Assembly: GCF_029224025.1 (NCBI RefSeq)
Contig: NZ_CP119392.1
Span: 3,495,001 to 3,559,000 of the forward strand
Reading direction: 5' to 3'
DNA: 64,000 nucleotides
From: Rhodanobacter sp. AS-Z3
GTDB lineage: Bacteria > Pseudomonadota > Gammaproteobacteria > Xanthomonadales > Rhodanobacteraceae
Positions 55,999 to 64,000 of this stretch are shown here, piece after piece. Numbering within the stretch: position 1 is the first letter of the stretch; the number at the start of each line of letters is the position of its first letter. Below the pieces are notes generated by a model. It saw nothing but the letters and a program-made list of their open reading frames with translations, was not told the origin of the DNA and searched no databases. Position numbers and translations under genes: made by a program.

Positions 55999-57456
55999 AT
56001 GAAACCCGCATTACAGTTTCGCCTCCACCAGCAGCTCACGCTGACGCCGCAATTGCAGCAGGCCATCCGCCTGCTGCAACTGTCGCAACTGGAACTGGAA
56101 GCCGAATTGCGGCAGATCGCCGAGAGCAATCCCTTGCTGGAGTTCGCCGAGGAAGCCGAGGACGAAGAGTCCGCCGAGGTCAGCGACGCAGAGTTCGACT
56201 ATCCCAGCGCCGAGACCGTGGCCACCGCCGACAGCGCGGACGAAAGCGACTGGTCCGCTGATAGCGGCGGACCCGCAGAGTCGCCGATCGACTTCTCTTC
56301 CAGCAGTGCTGGCAGCAGTTCGAGTTCAAATTCGCGTGGCGACGACGACTTCGAACCGCAAAACGCCGCACCGGAAACCCTGCAACAGCACTTGCTGTGG
56401 CAACTCAATCTGGCCTCGTTCAATCCGCGCCAGCATCTGATCGCCACCGTGCTGATCGACGCGTTGAACCCCGCCGGTTACCTGATTGATGGACTGGACG
56501 CGGTAATCGCCGCGCTGCCCGCCGATTTCAATGCCAGCATCGCCGAAATCGAAGTCGTGCGTCACCAGCTGCAGGGTTTCGACCCGGCCGGCGTCGGCAG
56601 CCTGGACCTGCGCGATTGCCTGCGTGTGCAGCTGGAACAGTTCGATCCGGACACACCGCAACGCGACCTCGCGCTGCGGATTGTCGACCATGAACTGGAT
56701 CTGCTCGCCCGCAACGACATCGTCCGGCTTGCGCGACGCCTGCGCGCCGAAGCGGACGACGTGGCCGAGGCCGCCGTGCTTATCCGCAGTCTCGACCCGC
56801 GCCCGGGCGCGGCACTGGACACCACGCCGGTCGAATACGTGGCGCCGGATGTCTACGCCTTGCGTGACGGCCCGCGCTGGCGGGTCAGTCTGAATGCCGA
56901 TGCGCAGCCGCGGCTTGGCCTGAACCAGCATTACTGCGGCTTGATCGCCAAGGCCCGCGGCGAAGACGCCAGCTGGATGCGCGGTCAGTTGCAGGAAGCC
57001 CGCTGGCTGATCAAGAGCCTGGAATCACGCGCGGAAACCCTGCTCAAGGTCGCCGACGCGATCGTGCGGCGGCAGAGTGCATTTCTGGACTACGGCCCCG
57101 AAGCCATGCATCCGCTGGTATTGCGTGAAGTCGCCGAAGAAGTCGGCATGCATGAGTCGACCATTTCCCGCGTGACCACCCGCAAGTACCTGCACACGCC
57201 GCGTGGCACCTTTGAACTGAAGTATTTTTTCTCCAGCGGCGTGTCCACCGAAGATGGCGGCAGTGCGTCTGCCACCGCCATCCAGGCAATGCTGCGCAAA
57301 CTGATCGATGCCGAAGATCCGCGCAAACCGCTATCCGACCTCGCCATTGCAGAGGAGTTGAAGCGCAAGGGCATTCAGGTTGCCCGTCGTACCGTCGCCA
57401 AGTACCGGGAAGGCCTGCGCATTCCCACCTCCAGCGAACGTCAGCGCGCCAGCTGA
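55999..57456 (+). CDS. rpoN: RNA polymerase sigma-54 factor
   Basis: 485 residues from MKPALQFRLHQQLTLTPQLQQAIRLLQLS, the typical start; an ATG ten codons upstream (55969) is possible. The glutamine-rich region I, an acidic and serine-rich region II (about 50-130, longer than usual) and the RpoN box VARRTVAKYREGLRIP are present. Its position after lptB and before hpf and the PTS genes is conserved in proteobacteria. Confidence 0.95.
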   Translation: MKPALQFRLHQQLTLTPQLQQAIRLLQLSQLELEAELRQIAESNPLLEFAEEAEDEESAEVSDAEFDYPSAETVATADSADESDWSADSGGPAESPIDFSSSSAGSSSSSNSRGDDDFEPQNAAPETLQQHLLWQLNLASFNPRQHLIATVLIDALNPAGYLIDGLDAVIAALPADFNASIAEIEVVRHQLQGFDPAGVGSLDLRDCLRVQLEQFDPDTPQRDLALRIVDHELDLLARNDIVRLARRLRAEADDVAEAAVLIRSLDPRPGAALDTTPVEYVAPDVYALRDGPRWRVSLNADAQPRLGLNQHYCGLIAKARGEDASWMRGQLQEARWLIKSLESRAETLLKVADAIVRRQSAFLDYGPEAMHPLVLREVAEEVGMHESTISRVTTRKYLHTPRGTFELKYFFSSGVSTEDGGSASATAIQAMLRKLIDAEDPRKPLSDLAIAEELKRKGIQVARRTVAKYREGLRIPTSSERQRAS

Positions 57457-57615
57457 ACGACTTTGTTGCGTGAAGGAACTTGGTTAACGAAAAATCGCTC
57501 CCATACCTGTTACATCTGTTCCATCAAGGAATGTTTGACGATGCGCCGGCGCCACCCGGCCCGGCATGTCTACCCGCCGCGAAATGCGGCACTGCACCAC
57601 CAGAGGAGGCGACCC

Positions 57616-57939
57616 ATGCAATTCCAACTCAGCGGCCAGCAGATTGAAGTCACCCCGGCCTTGCGCGAACACGCCACGGCCAAGCTCGACCGCCTTACGC
57701 GCCTCGACGAGAAGTTGATAAGCCTCGCCATCGTGCTCTCCGTCGACAAGCTCCAGCAGCGCGCCGATGGCACCCTGAACGTGATCGGCGCCACCCTGCA
57801 TGCCGAGGCCACCGAAGCCGACATGTACGCTTCGATCGACATCCTGTTCGACAAGCTGGTTGCACAGTTGCGCAAACACCGCGAAAAAGTCGCCGACAAG
57901 CATCAACGCGAAGCGCGCGAAGAACGCCAGTACGGCTGA
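57616..57939 (+). CDS. hpf: Ribosome hibernation promoting factor
   Basis: 107 residues from the ATG at 57616 with GAGGAGG in front; the open frame further upstream is not homologous. MQFQLSGQQIEVTPALREHATAKLDRL and the basic helix QLRKHREKVADKHQREAREE define a short HPF, which binds 30S subunits and promotes 100S dimers. It follows rpoN by 160 bases and is closed by a terminator. Confidence 0.95.
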   Translation: MQFQLSGQQIEVTPALREHATAKLDRLTRLDEKLISLAIVLSVDKLQQRADGTLNVIGATLHAEATEADMYASIDILFDKLVAQLRKHREKVADKHQREAREERQYG

Positions 57940-57962
57940 TTCCACTTCCTCCTTTCAACCGC

Positions 57963-57993
57963 AGCGGCCCGCCTTGTGCGGGCCGCTCGTTTT
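57963..57993 (+). terminator. Rho-independent terminator after hpf
   Basis: AGCGGCCCGC (57963-57972) and GCGGGCCGCT (57978-57987) pair perfectly, followed by CGTTTT. It separates the rpoN-hpf unit from hprK, where related genomes often have ptsN. Confidence 0.88.
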
Positions 57994-58083
57994 CCAACGC
58001 GTGCCTGCGCCCAAGCTGGCACAATGGTGATGTGACCGTCAGGCCCTGCCGGGCAACCGTACGCGGCACAAAGGACGCAAGAC

Positions 58084-59034
58084 TTGGATCGGATCAGCGC
58101 ACGACAACTCTACGACAACGTCCACGAGCGCATGGCCTTGCGCTGGGTCTCGGGCATGCGTGGCGAGTCGCGCGCGCTGGAACCGGGCGTGGCGCAAGCA
58201 CGCCGGCCATCGTTGATCGGCTACCTCAACGTCATCTACCCGAACAAAATCCAGATCATCGGCTCGGAAGAACTGAACTTCCTCGACGGTCTGGATTCGC
58301 GCCAGCGCTGGGAAGTGATGCACAAGATCGCTGCCTACCAGCCGGTGGCGTTGATTGTGACCAAGGATCAGCCGATACCGGCGGACCTGCGCGAGGTTGC
58401 CGAGGAAACCGGAACGCCGCTGTGGAACAGTTCCAAGCGCGGTCACGAATTGCTGACCTACCTGCAATATCACCTCGCCCGCATGCTCGCCGCGAAAGTC
58501 ACCTTGCACGGCGTCTTCCTCGAAGTCTTTTCGATCGGCGTGCTGATCACCGGCGAGGCGGGCTCGGGCAAGAGCGAACTGGCGCTGGAACTGATCAGCC
58601 GCGGCCATCGACTGGTGGCCGACGATGCCACCGAGTTCACCCTGATCGCGCCGGACGTGATCGACGGCACCTGCCCCGAACTGCTGCAGGATCTGCTGGA
58701 AGTGCGCGGGCTAGGCGTGCTGAACGTGCGCGAGATGTTTGGCCACATGTCGGTAAAGACGTCCAAATACCTGCGCCTGGTGATCCATCTGAAACCGCTG
58801 CGCGATGGCGAGGACGTCGACGCCATGACCCGCCTAACCGGCGATATCGGCCATCGCGACGTGCTCGACGTGCAGGTGCCGATGATCACCCTGCCCGTTG
58901 CCTCCGGCCGCAACCTCGCCGTGCTGGTCGAGGCCGCCGTGCGCAGTCACGCACTGAAGAGCAAGGGTATCGACCCGGCACAGACCTTCATTGACCGCCA
59001 GGCGCATCAGATGCGCCGCCTGCCCCCTTGGTGA
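58084..59034 (+). CDS. hprK: HPr kinase/phosphorylase
   Basis: 316 residues with a TTG start. The N-terminal domain is followed by the catalytic part: His141 region [17 protein letters not shown], Walker A GEAGSGKS (157-164) and the later [15 protein letters not shown] signature. In proteobacteria it phosphorylates HPr on Ser46. First gene of the hprK-rapZ-IIA-ptsH-ptsI run. Confidence 0.95.
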   Translation: MDRISARQLYDNVHERMALRWVSGMRGESRALEPGVAQARRPSLIGYLNVIYPNKIQIIGSEELNFLDGLDSRQRWEVMHKIAAYQPVALIVTKDQPIPADLREVAEETGTPLWNSSKRGHELLTYLQYHLARMLAAKVTLHGVFLEVFSIGVLITGEAGSGKSELALELISRGHRLVADDATEFTLIAPDVIDGTCPELLQDLLEVRGLGVLNVREMFGHMSVKTSKYLRLVIHLKPLRDGEDVDAMTRLTGDIGHRDVLDVQVPMITLPVASGRNLAVLVEAAVRSHALKSKGIDPAQTFIDRQAHQMRRLPPW

Positions 59035-59038
59035 TCGC

Positions 59039-59944
59039 ATGAACGAGAACATTCCGCTGCTCAACCCGCAGGTCGATCCCAACGAGATCCATCTGATCGT
59101 ACTCACCGGCATGTCCGGTGGGGGCAAGACGGTGGCGCTGCGCACACTGGAAGACCTGGAGTTCTACTGCGTCGACAACCTGCCCTCGGTGTTGCTGCCG
59201 CAACTGGTCAGCGCCGCGACCAGCGGTGACCGTCGCGGGCGGCCGCGACGCATCGCCGTCGGGGTGGACGTACGCAATACGGGCGAGGATTTCCAGCACA
59301 TGCCACAGGTGCTGTCCGAGTTGGCCGGTGCGGGCGTCCAGGTGCACCTGGTGTTCCTGGACTGTCGTGATGAGGTGCTGATCAAACGGTATTCGGAAAC
59401 GCGTCGGCGCCATCCGCTGGCCATCCGCGACATGTCGCTGGCCGACGCCATCGCGGTGGAGCGCAGGCTGCTGCGCCCGCTGATGGCGATCGCCGAAAAG
59501 GTCATCGATTCCAGCGAACTCAACGTGCATCAGCTGCGCCGCCTGGTTGCCACCGGTTACGCCGAGTCCACCGAAGGCCTGACCCTGATGTTCCAGTCGT
59601 TCGCGTTCAAGCGCGGCCTGCCGCTGGATGCTGATTTCGTCTTCGACGCGCGCTGCCTGCCCAATCCGCACTGGCAGGCTCATCTGCGTCCGCTGTCCGG
59701 CAAGGACGAACCGGTACGCCAATACCTCGCAGCCCAGCCGCTGGTCGACGAATTCTTCGCCGACACCGCGCGCTGGCTGGATGCCTGGCTGCCTCGTTTT
59801 GAACAGGACGATCGCAGCTACGTGACCATCTCGATCGGTTGCACCGGAGGCCGGCACCGCTCGGTTTATCTGGTCGAGAAGCTGGCCGCCTACTATCGCG
59901 ACTCCCGCGAAGGCGTGCTCACTTTCCACCGAGAACTGGATTGA
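59039..59944 (+). CDS. rapZ: RNase adapter protein RapZ
   Basis: 301 residues from the ATG at 59039, five bases after hprK. Walker A GMSGGGKT (24-31), VDVRNTGEDF and the C-terminal SIGCTGGRHRSVYLVEKLA are the family hallmarks. In enterobacteria RapZ binds small RNAs that set glucosamine-6-phosphate synthase levels and senses that sugar. Confidence 0.95.
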   Translation: MNENIPLLNPQVDPNEIHLIVLTGMSGGGKTVALRTLEDLEFYCVDNLPSVLLPQLVSAATSGDRRGRPRRIAVGVDVRNTGEDFQHMPQVLSELAGAGVQVHLVFLDCRDEVLIKRYSETRRRHPLAIRDMSLADAIAVERRLLRPLMAIAEKVIDSSELNVHQLRRLVATGYAESTEGLTLMFQSFAFKRGLPLDADFVFDARCLPNPHWQAHLRPLSGKDEPVRQYLAAQPLVDEFFADTARWLDAWLPRFEQDDRSYVTISIGCTGGRHRSVYLVEKLAAYYRDSREGVLTFHRELD

Positions 59945-59981
59945 ATCGCATGATTCCCGCAGTCCGCGCGAAGCAGCAGCC

Positions 59982-60374
59982 ATGAGCGTCGGCGTGCTGT
60001 TGATGACCCACGAGGCGGTCGGCAAGGCGATCATCTCGGCGGCACACCACGTGATGCCGAAATTGCCGCTGCAGGTAGCTGCCGTTGAGGTTCCGCCCAG
60101 CGCCGACCCTGACGTGATGCGCACGCTCACTGCCCACCACGCCCGTGACCTCGACAAGGGTGACGGTGTGCTGATCCTGGCCGACCTTTACGGCGCCACG
60201 CCGTGCAATATCGGCCTGTCGCTGGGCGCCCTCGGCATCCACCTTCGGTGCGTGTCAGGCCTCAACCTGCCGATGCTGCTGCGCGTGCTCAACTACTCCG
60301 AAAAACCCTTGGACGAACTGGCCGAAATCGCAGCCAGCGGTGGCCGTGGGGGAATATTCATCGACCATGCCTGA
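59982..60374 (+). CDS. Mannose-type PTS IIA component
   Basis: 130 residues. SVGVLLMTHEAVG places the phosphorylated histidine at residue 10, and LADLYGATPCNI follows the family. There is no IIB or IIC domain and no permease gene nearby, so this IIA is likely a regulatory phosphate acceptor rather than part of a sugar transporter. Confidence 0.93.
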   Translation: MSVGVLLMTHEAVGKAIISAAHHVMPKLPLQVAAVEVPPSADPDVMRTLTAHHARDLDKGDGVLILADLYGATPCNIGLSLGALGIHLRCVSGLNLPMLLRVLNYSEKPLDELAEIAASGGRGGIFIDHA

Positions 60375-60382
60375 TCCTTCCC

Positions 60383-60652
60383 ATGATTGAACAAGAAGTT
60401 GTCATCTCCAACAAACTCGGACTGCACGCCCGCGCCTCGGCAAAGCTCGTGCAACTGGTGCAGGGTTTCAAATCCACCGTATGGCTGATCAACAAGGGCC
60501 GCGAGGTCAACGCGCAAAGCATCATGGGCGTGATGATGCTGGCGGCCGGTTTGGGCAGTACATTGACGGTTCGCGCGGAAGGCCCCGACGAGGAGGCCGT
60601 CATGACCGCGGTGGTCGATCTGTTCGAGCGGAAATTCGACGAAGGAGCGTAA
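60383..60652 (+). CDS. ptsH: Phosphocarrier protein HPr
   Basis: 89 residues. His15 (LGLHARAS) accepts phosphate from enzyme I, and Ser46 (AQSIMGVMML) is the site for HPr kinase, whose gene is nearby. Start is the ATG at 60383, nine bases after the IIA gene. Confidence 0.96.
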   Translation: MIEQEVVISNKLGLHARASAKLVQLVQGFKSTVWLINKGREVNAQSIMGVMMLAAGLGSTLTVRAEGPDEEAVMTAVVDLFERKFDEGA

Positions 60653-60785
60653 GGCAGATGGGTACGGCGCAGCGGAAATCCGGAACCAGCGCAAGCGCGG
60701 CACGACCCGCTGCCACGCTTGCTGCGAGCGCGCCACTGTCCGCTCTTCTTGGCGGCCCCCCTATCAGCAACGCAAGGAGCGATGC

Positions 60786-62531
60786 GTGAGACATATCCTG
60801 CCCGGCACGGTAGCGGCCCACGGCATGGCGCTGGGACGCGCGCGACTGGTACAACCCAGCCGCTATGTCGTCGACACCCGCCCGTTGGGCGAAGATGAGG
60901 TTGAGGCCGAGCTGCAACGCCTGCATCACGCTCTCGACATGGCGCGGCAGGAACTGCGTGAACTGCGCAGTCGCCTGCACGGCGCGCTGGCGCGCGAGGT
61001 GAATGAATTCATCGACGCGCACAGCTTGCTGCTCGACGATGCCGAACTGCTGCGTGGACTGGACGACATGGTCCGCATCGGCCACTACCGCGCCAGCGCC
61101 GCGTTGAAGAAACAGCGCGACCGTCTGTCCGCCGTGTTCGAAGCCATGGACGATCCCTACCTGCGCAGCCGCAAGGAAGATGTCGAACAGGTGATCAACC
61201 GGGTGATCTCCGCCTTGCAGCGGCAGACCAGCCCGGAAGAACGCAAACTCGCCGCGCGGGTGGGCGAGATCCTGGTCGCCGACTCCATCGCGCCGGGCGA
61301 CATGGCCCAGCTTGCCGGCAATGGCCTGCTCGGCGTGGTCGCCAGTTCGGGCAGCGCCTATTCGCACAGCGCCATCCTTGCGCGCAGCCTTGGCTTGCCG
61401 ATGCTGGTCGGCACCCGTGATGCCCTTTCCAATATCCACGACGACGACCTGATCCTGCTCGACGCCGAAGGTGGTGAAGCCGTCGTCCATCCGACCGCGC
61501 AAGACTTGTCCCGCTATCGCGCCTGGCAACGTCAGGCAGCAAACGAGGGGCGACGGCTGGCCAAGCTGGCCAATGCCCCCACGCGCACCCGTGATGGCGT
61601 CGAGGTTGCGCTGTTGGCCAATGCAGAAACACCCTCTGACGTGGCGATGGCGCGCGCACGCGGTGCTGATGGCGTCGGCCTGTATCGCACTGAATTCCTG
61701 TTCCTCAAGCACAAGGGCCTGCCCTCGGAAGACGAACAGTTCATCGCCTATCGCGACCTGGTGATGGGCATGGGCGGGCTGCCGGTAACGATCCGCACAC
61801 TTGATCTGGGCGCCGACAAGGCGGACGCCGCCGGGCTCAGCCTGCGCGGCGAAGACAACCCCGCGCTCGGTGTGCGCGGCGTGCGCCTGTCACTGCGTTA
61901 TCCCGCCGTGTTCACCACACAGATCCGGGCCATTCTGCGCGCCGCCTGCTATGGGCCGGTGCGCGTGCTGGTGCCGATGGTGACCCAGCCCGATGAGTTG
62001 ATCGCCGTGCGCACGCTGTTCAACCTCGCGCGCCAGGACCTCAAACGCGAAAGCATCGACCTGCCGGAAAAGCTGCCGCTGGGCGCGATGATCGAAGTGC
62101 CGGCCGCCGCAATCAACGTCCGCGCGCTGCTCGAATATGCCGACTTCCTTGCCATCGGCACCAACGATCTCGCCCAATACGTGCTGGCCGCCGACCGCGG
62201 CAACGATGCGCTGGACAACATCTACAGCCCGCTGCAACCGGCCCTGCTGCGGCTGATTTCCCACGTGATCAGTGCTGGCCGCCGGGCCAAAAAGCCGGTC
62301 AGCCTGTGCGGCGAAATCGCCGGTGACGTGAACTTCACGGCCTTGCTTCTGCTGCTTGGCCTCAACGAATTCAGCATGCATCCGGCGCAGATCCTGCAAG
62401 TGCGCGACCGCCTTGCCACGCTGGATCACGCCAACCTGCGGCGCCATCTTGCTCAGTTGATGCGTGCGCACACGCACGAGCAGGTCGGCGCGATGCTGAG
62501 CAAAATCGTGGATGGCGCACAGCCTTCCTGA
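60786..62531 (+). CDS. ptsI: PTS enzyme I (PEP-protein phosphotransferase)
   Basis: 581 residues from GTG at 60786, with AAGGAG in front. Active-site His194 in SGSAYSHSAILARSLGLPML, the PEP-binding region GLYRTEFLFL and the C-terminal CGEIAGD are all present. It starts the phosphate relay to HPr. The 133 bases between ptsH and this start show no gene. Confidence 0.96.
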   Translation: MRHILPGTVAAHGMALGRARLVQPSRYVVDTRPLGEDEVEAELQRLHHALDMARQELRELRSRLHGALAREVNEFIDAHSLLLDDAELLRGLDDMVRIGHYRASAALKKQRDRLSAVFEAMDDPYLRSRKEDVEQVINRVISALQRQTSPEERKLAARVGEILVADSIAPGDMAQLAGNGLLGVVASSGSAYSHSAILARSLGLPMLVGTRDALSNIHDDDLILLDAEGGEAVVHPTAQDLSRYRAWQRQAANEGRRLAKLANAPTRTRDGVEVALLANAETPSDVAMARARGADGVGLYRTEFLFLKHKGLPSEDEQFIAYRDLVMGMGGLPVTIRTLDLGADKADAAGLSLRGEDNPALGVRGVRLSLRYPAVFTTQIRAILRAACYGPVRVLVPMVTQPDELIAVRTLFNLARQDLKRESIDLPEKLPLGAMIEVPAAAINVRALLEYADFLAIGTNDLAQYVLAADRGNDALDNIYSPLQPALLRLISHVISAGRRAKKPVSLCGEIAGDVNFTALLLLLGLNEFSMHPAQILQVRDRLATLDHANLRRHLAQLMRAHTHEQVGAMLSKIVDGAQPS

Positions 62532-62556
62532 GCCGCGTCGGCGACGCGATGCGACG

Positions 62557-63450
62557 TCAGCGAAGGCGCTCGACTTCAATGCTTTCGAGAAAGGCATCCA
62601 GCAGCGCACCGCGATATTTCTGCCGATGCAGCAGCAGCGACAGTTTCCTGCTCAGATCGAGAAACGGGGTCTTCAATGCCTTCAAGCGCCCGGTGGCCAG
62701 CGCATCGACCACCGCCACCGAAGGCAGGCATGCAATACCCAATCCCGCCACCACGGCCTGCTTGATCGCCTCGATCTGATCAAGCTCCAGCACCGTCTCG
62801 CCCGGCGGCAGTTGCGACAACACCCGCTCGGTGGTCGCTCGGGTCGCCGAGCCGGGCTCGCGCAATACCCAGCGTGCACCCGCAAAATCCGCCGGCTTCA
62901 AACCCCGCTTGCGTGCCAGCGGATGCTCGGGCGGCGCGCAAACCACCAATGAATCCTCGCGCCACGGGCGCACTTCAAGCAAGGGATTGGCCACCGGGCC
63001 TTCGACACAGCTGATATCCAGACTGTGTTCCAGCATACCGGCGGTAATCGTCTCGGTATTCGCCACGCGCAAGCGGATCGCCACCTGGGGATGTGCGCGC
63101 ACGAAACCACCCAGCAATTCGCCAACCAGATAGTTGCCCACCGTATTGCTGGCCCCGATGCGTAGTTCACCGCCCAGCAGCGCCCCTTCCTCACGGCCAC
63201 GTCGACCAAACTCGGCGTGGCGTTCCAGCAACTCCTGCGCCAGCGGCAACAACTCGCGCCCACGCGCGTTCAAGTGCAACCGCCCGCGCTCACGATCAAA
63301 CACCGGTGCATCGAGTTGTCGCTCCATCTCGGCCAGCGCCATGCTCGCCGCGGGCTGAGTCAGGTGCAGCCGTTCGGCAGCGGCACGCACGCTGCCAAGC
63401 AAGGCGATCTGCACGAACACATCCATCTGCCGCGGACTGATATTGATCAT
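62557..63450 (-). CDS. LysR-family transcriptional regulator
   Basis: 297 residues. HTH MDVFVQIALLGSVRAAAERLHLTQPAASMALAEMERQL, then a substrate-binding domain (LRIGASNTVGNYLVGELLGGF). It is divergent from a YeiH-type transporter gene, as YeiE-like regulators are. A role in controlling that gene is inferred from position. It converges with ptsI, 25 bases apart. Confidence 0.92.
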   Translation of the reverse strand: MINISPRQMDVFVQIALLGSVRAAAERLHLTQPAASMALAEMERQLDAPVFDRERGRLHLNARGRELLPLAQELLERHAEFGRRGREEGALLGGELRIGASNTVGNYLVGELLGGFVRAHPQVAIRLRVANTETITAGMLEHSLDISCVEGPVANPLLEVRPWREDSLVVCAPPEHPLARKRGLKPADFAGARWVLREPGSATRATTERVLSQLPPGETVLELDQIEAIKQAVVAGLGIACLPSVAVVDALATGRLKALKTPFLDLSRKLSLLLHRQKYRGALLDAFLESIEVERLR

Positions 63451-63537
63451 CAGTCAATCTTATACAACCAATCACATATTCAAAGTTCTACTTATCACAG
63501 CGCAAGCGGACAATGACGGCCATTACAGGAGTCCATC

Positions 63538-64000
63538 ATGTCCAGCACCACCACCCCCAACCTCTTGCTGCAACGTGCGCCCGGCCTGCTGTTGGCCGTG
63601 GCGATTTCGTTGTTGGCCTGGCTGCTGGGTCGGTGGATGCCGCTGATCGGCGGCCCGGTGATCGGTATCGTGCTGGGCATCGTGGTTGGCAATGCGCTGT
63701 CGCTGGGCACGCGTTATACGCCGGGCATCGCGTTCGCCGGCAAGAAAGTGCTGCAGTGGTCGATCATTGCGCTGGGCTTCGGGCTCAGCCTGGACCAGGT
63801 CGCGAAGACCGGGCTCGAGTCGCTGTCGGTAACGCTGGTCACGATGACCGTGGCCTTCCTGTCGGCCTGGGCACTCGGCCGCTGGCTGGGCGTGCATGAC
63901 AAACTGATGATCCTGATTGGCGTGGGCACGGCGATCTGCGGCGGCTCGGCGATTGCTGCGGTGACTCCGATCATTCGCCCCGACGATCACGACACCGCGT
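63538..64000 (+). CDS. YeiH-type putative sulfate exporter family protein, N-terminal part
   Basis: 154 residues up to the right edge, from the ATG at 63538 with CAGGAG in front. Membrane segments start LLLAVAISLLAWLLGRWMPLIGGPVIGIVLGIVVGNAL, then KKVLQWSIIALGFGLSL and GVGTAICGGSAIAAVTPII. This glycine-rich pattern is the Cons_hypoth698/YeiH family (putative sulfate or organosulfur exporters). The rest lies outside the window. Confidence 0.88.
   Translation, partial: MSSTTTPNLLLQRAPGLLLAVAISLLAWLLGRWMPLIGGPVIGIVLGIVVGNALSLGTRYTPGIAFAGKKVLQWSIIALGFGLSLDQVAKTGLESLSVTLVTMTVAFLSAWALGRWLGVHDKLMILIGVGTAICGGSAIAAVTPIIRPDDHDTA

Noticed and set aside
57457-57615. Upstream extension of hpf to 57463
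   Set aside because: The extra 51 codons are not conserved in the HPF family and GAGGAGG directly precedes the ATG at 57616.

Overview
The window reads as chromosome of a high-G+C gammaproteobacterium of the Xanthomonadales, most likely Rhodanobacteraceae (Rhodanobacter/Dyella/Luteibacter-like). This is inferred from the Xanthomonas/Caulobacter-type TonB receptors, the purM-purN/hda/AI-2E block, the murA-bolA-kdsD-kdsC-lptCAB-rpoN-hpf-hprK-rapZ-PTS order and the extragenic palindromes. No rRNA, tRNA or CRISPR was seen.

Region 1 (1-21.9 kb) is a glucose-polymer utilisation island. An alpha-glucan part holds a GH13 glucosidase (cut by the left edge), a TonB receptor, a flavin-dependent halogenase-like protein, a GH13 amylase and a GH31 glucosidase. 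A beta-glucan part on the minus strand holds a GH3 beta-glucosidase and a second TonB receptor. A LacI-type regulator diverges from an operon with an (alpha/alpha)6-barrel glycosidase, an MFS sugar porter and an exported GH13 amylase. Two palindromic boxes recur: TGAATACGTATGCA (positions 457, 627, 16202, 35468) and TGACAGCGCTGTCA (15013, 35548). Both lie in front of the distant MFS hexose porter at 33975-35399, suggesting that a shared monosaccharide importer is linked to both regulons.

Region 2 (22.1-29.0 kb) is an integron-type gene cassette array with no integrase in the window. It has about eight recognisable attC sites plus decayed ones. They separate small cassettes: membrane proteins, a DUF3144 protein, a secreted PDZ protein, a DUF6404-like protein, a HIT hydrolase and one cassette without a clear gene. 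An intact IS1182-type element splits the core of one attC, and an IS110-type remnant has replaced the left end of another. The attC sites are nearly uniform on the left and decay to the right. Compensatory changes in the attC stems indicate selection on the folded single strand.

Region 3 (29.0-42 kb) holds two small membrane proteins, a PAS/GAF/GGDEF/EAL cyclic-di-GMP protein, a second LacI regulator next to the MFS porter, recQ with an alkyltransferase-like gene, a Pit phosphate transporter with its DUF47 partner, and a CNNM/CorC protein. Three long extragenic inverted repeats occur at 20.1, 35.6 and 41.9 kb; two of them contain stop codons of flanking genes.

Region 4 (41.9-64 kb) is conserved core: trmJ/suhB, a YiiX-like hydrolase, hda and an AI-2E permease, DUF2066/purM-purN, DUF3108, TM2, murA-ibaG, kdsD-kdsC-lptC-lptA-lptB-rpoN-hpf, and hprK-rapZ-IIA-ptsH-ptsI. 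This PTS has no sugar permease here and no ptsN between hpf and hprK, so it looks regulatory. The window ends in a divergent LysR / YeiH-type exporter pair, the latter cut by the right edge.
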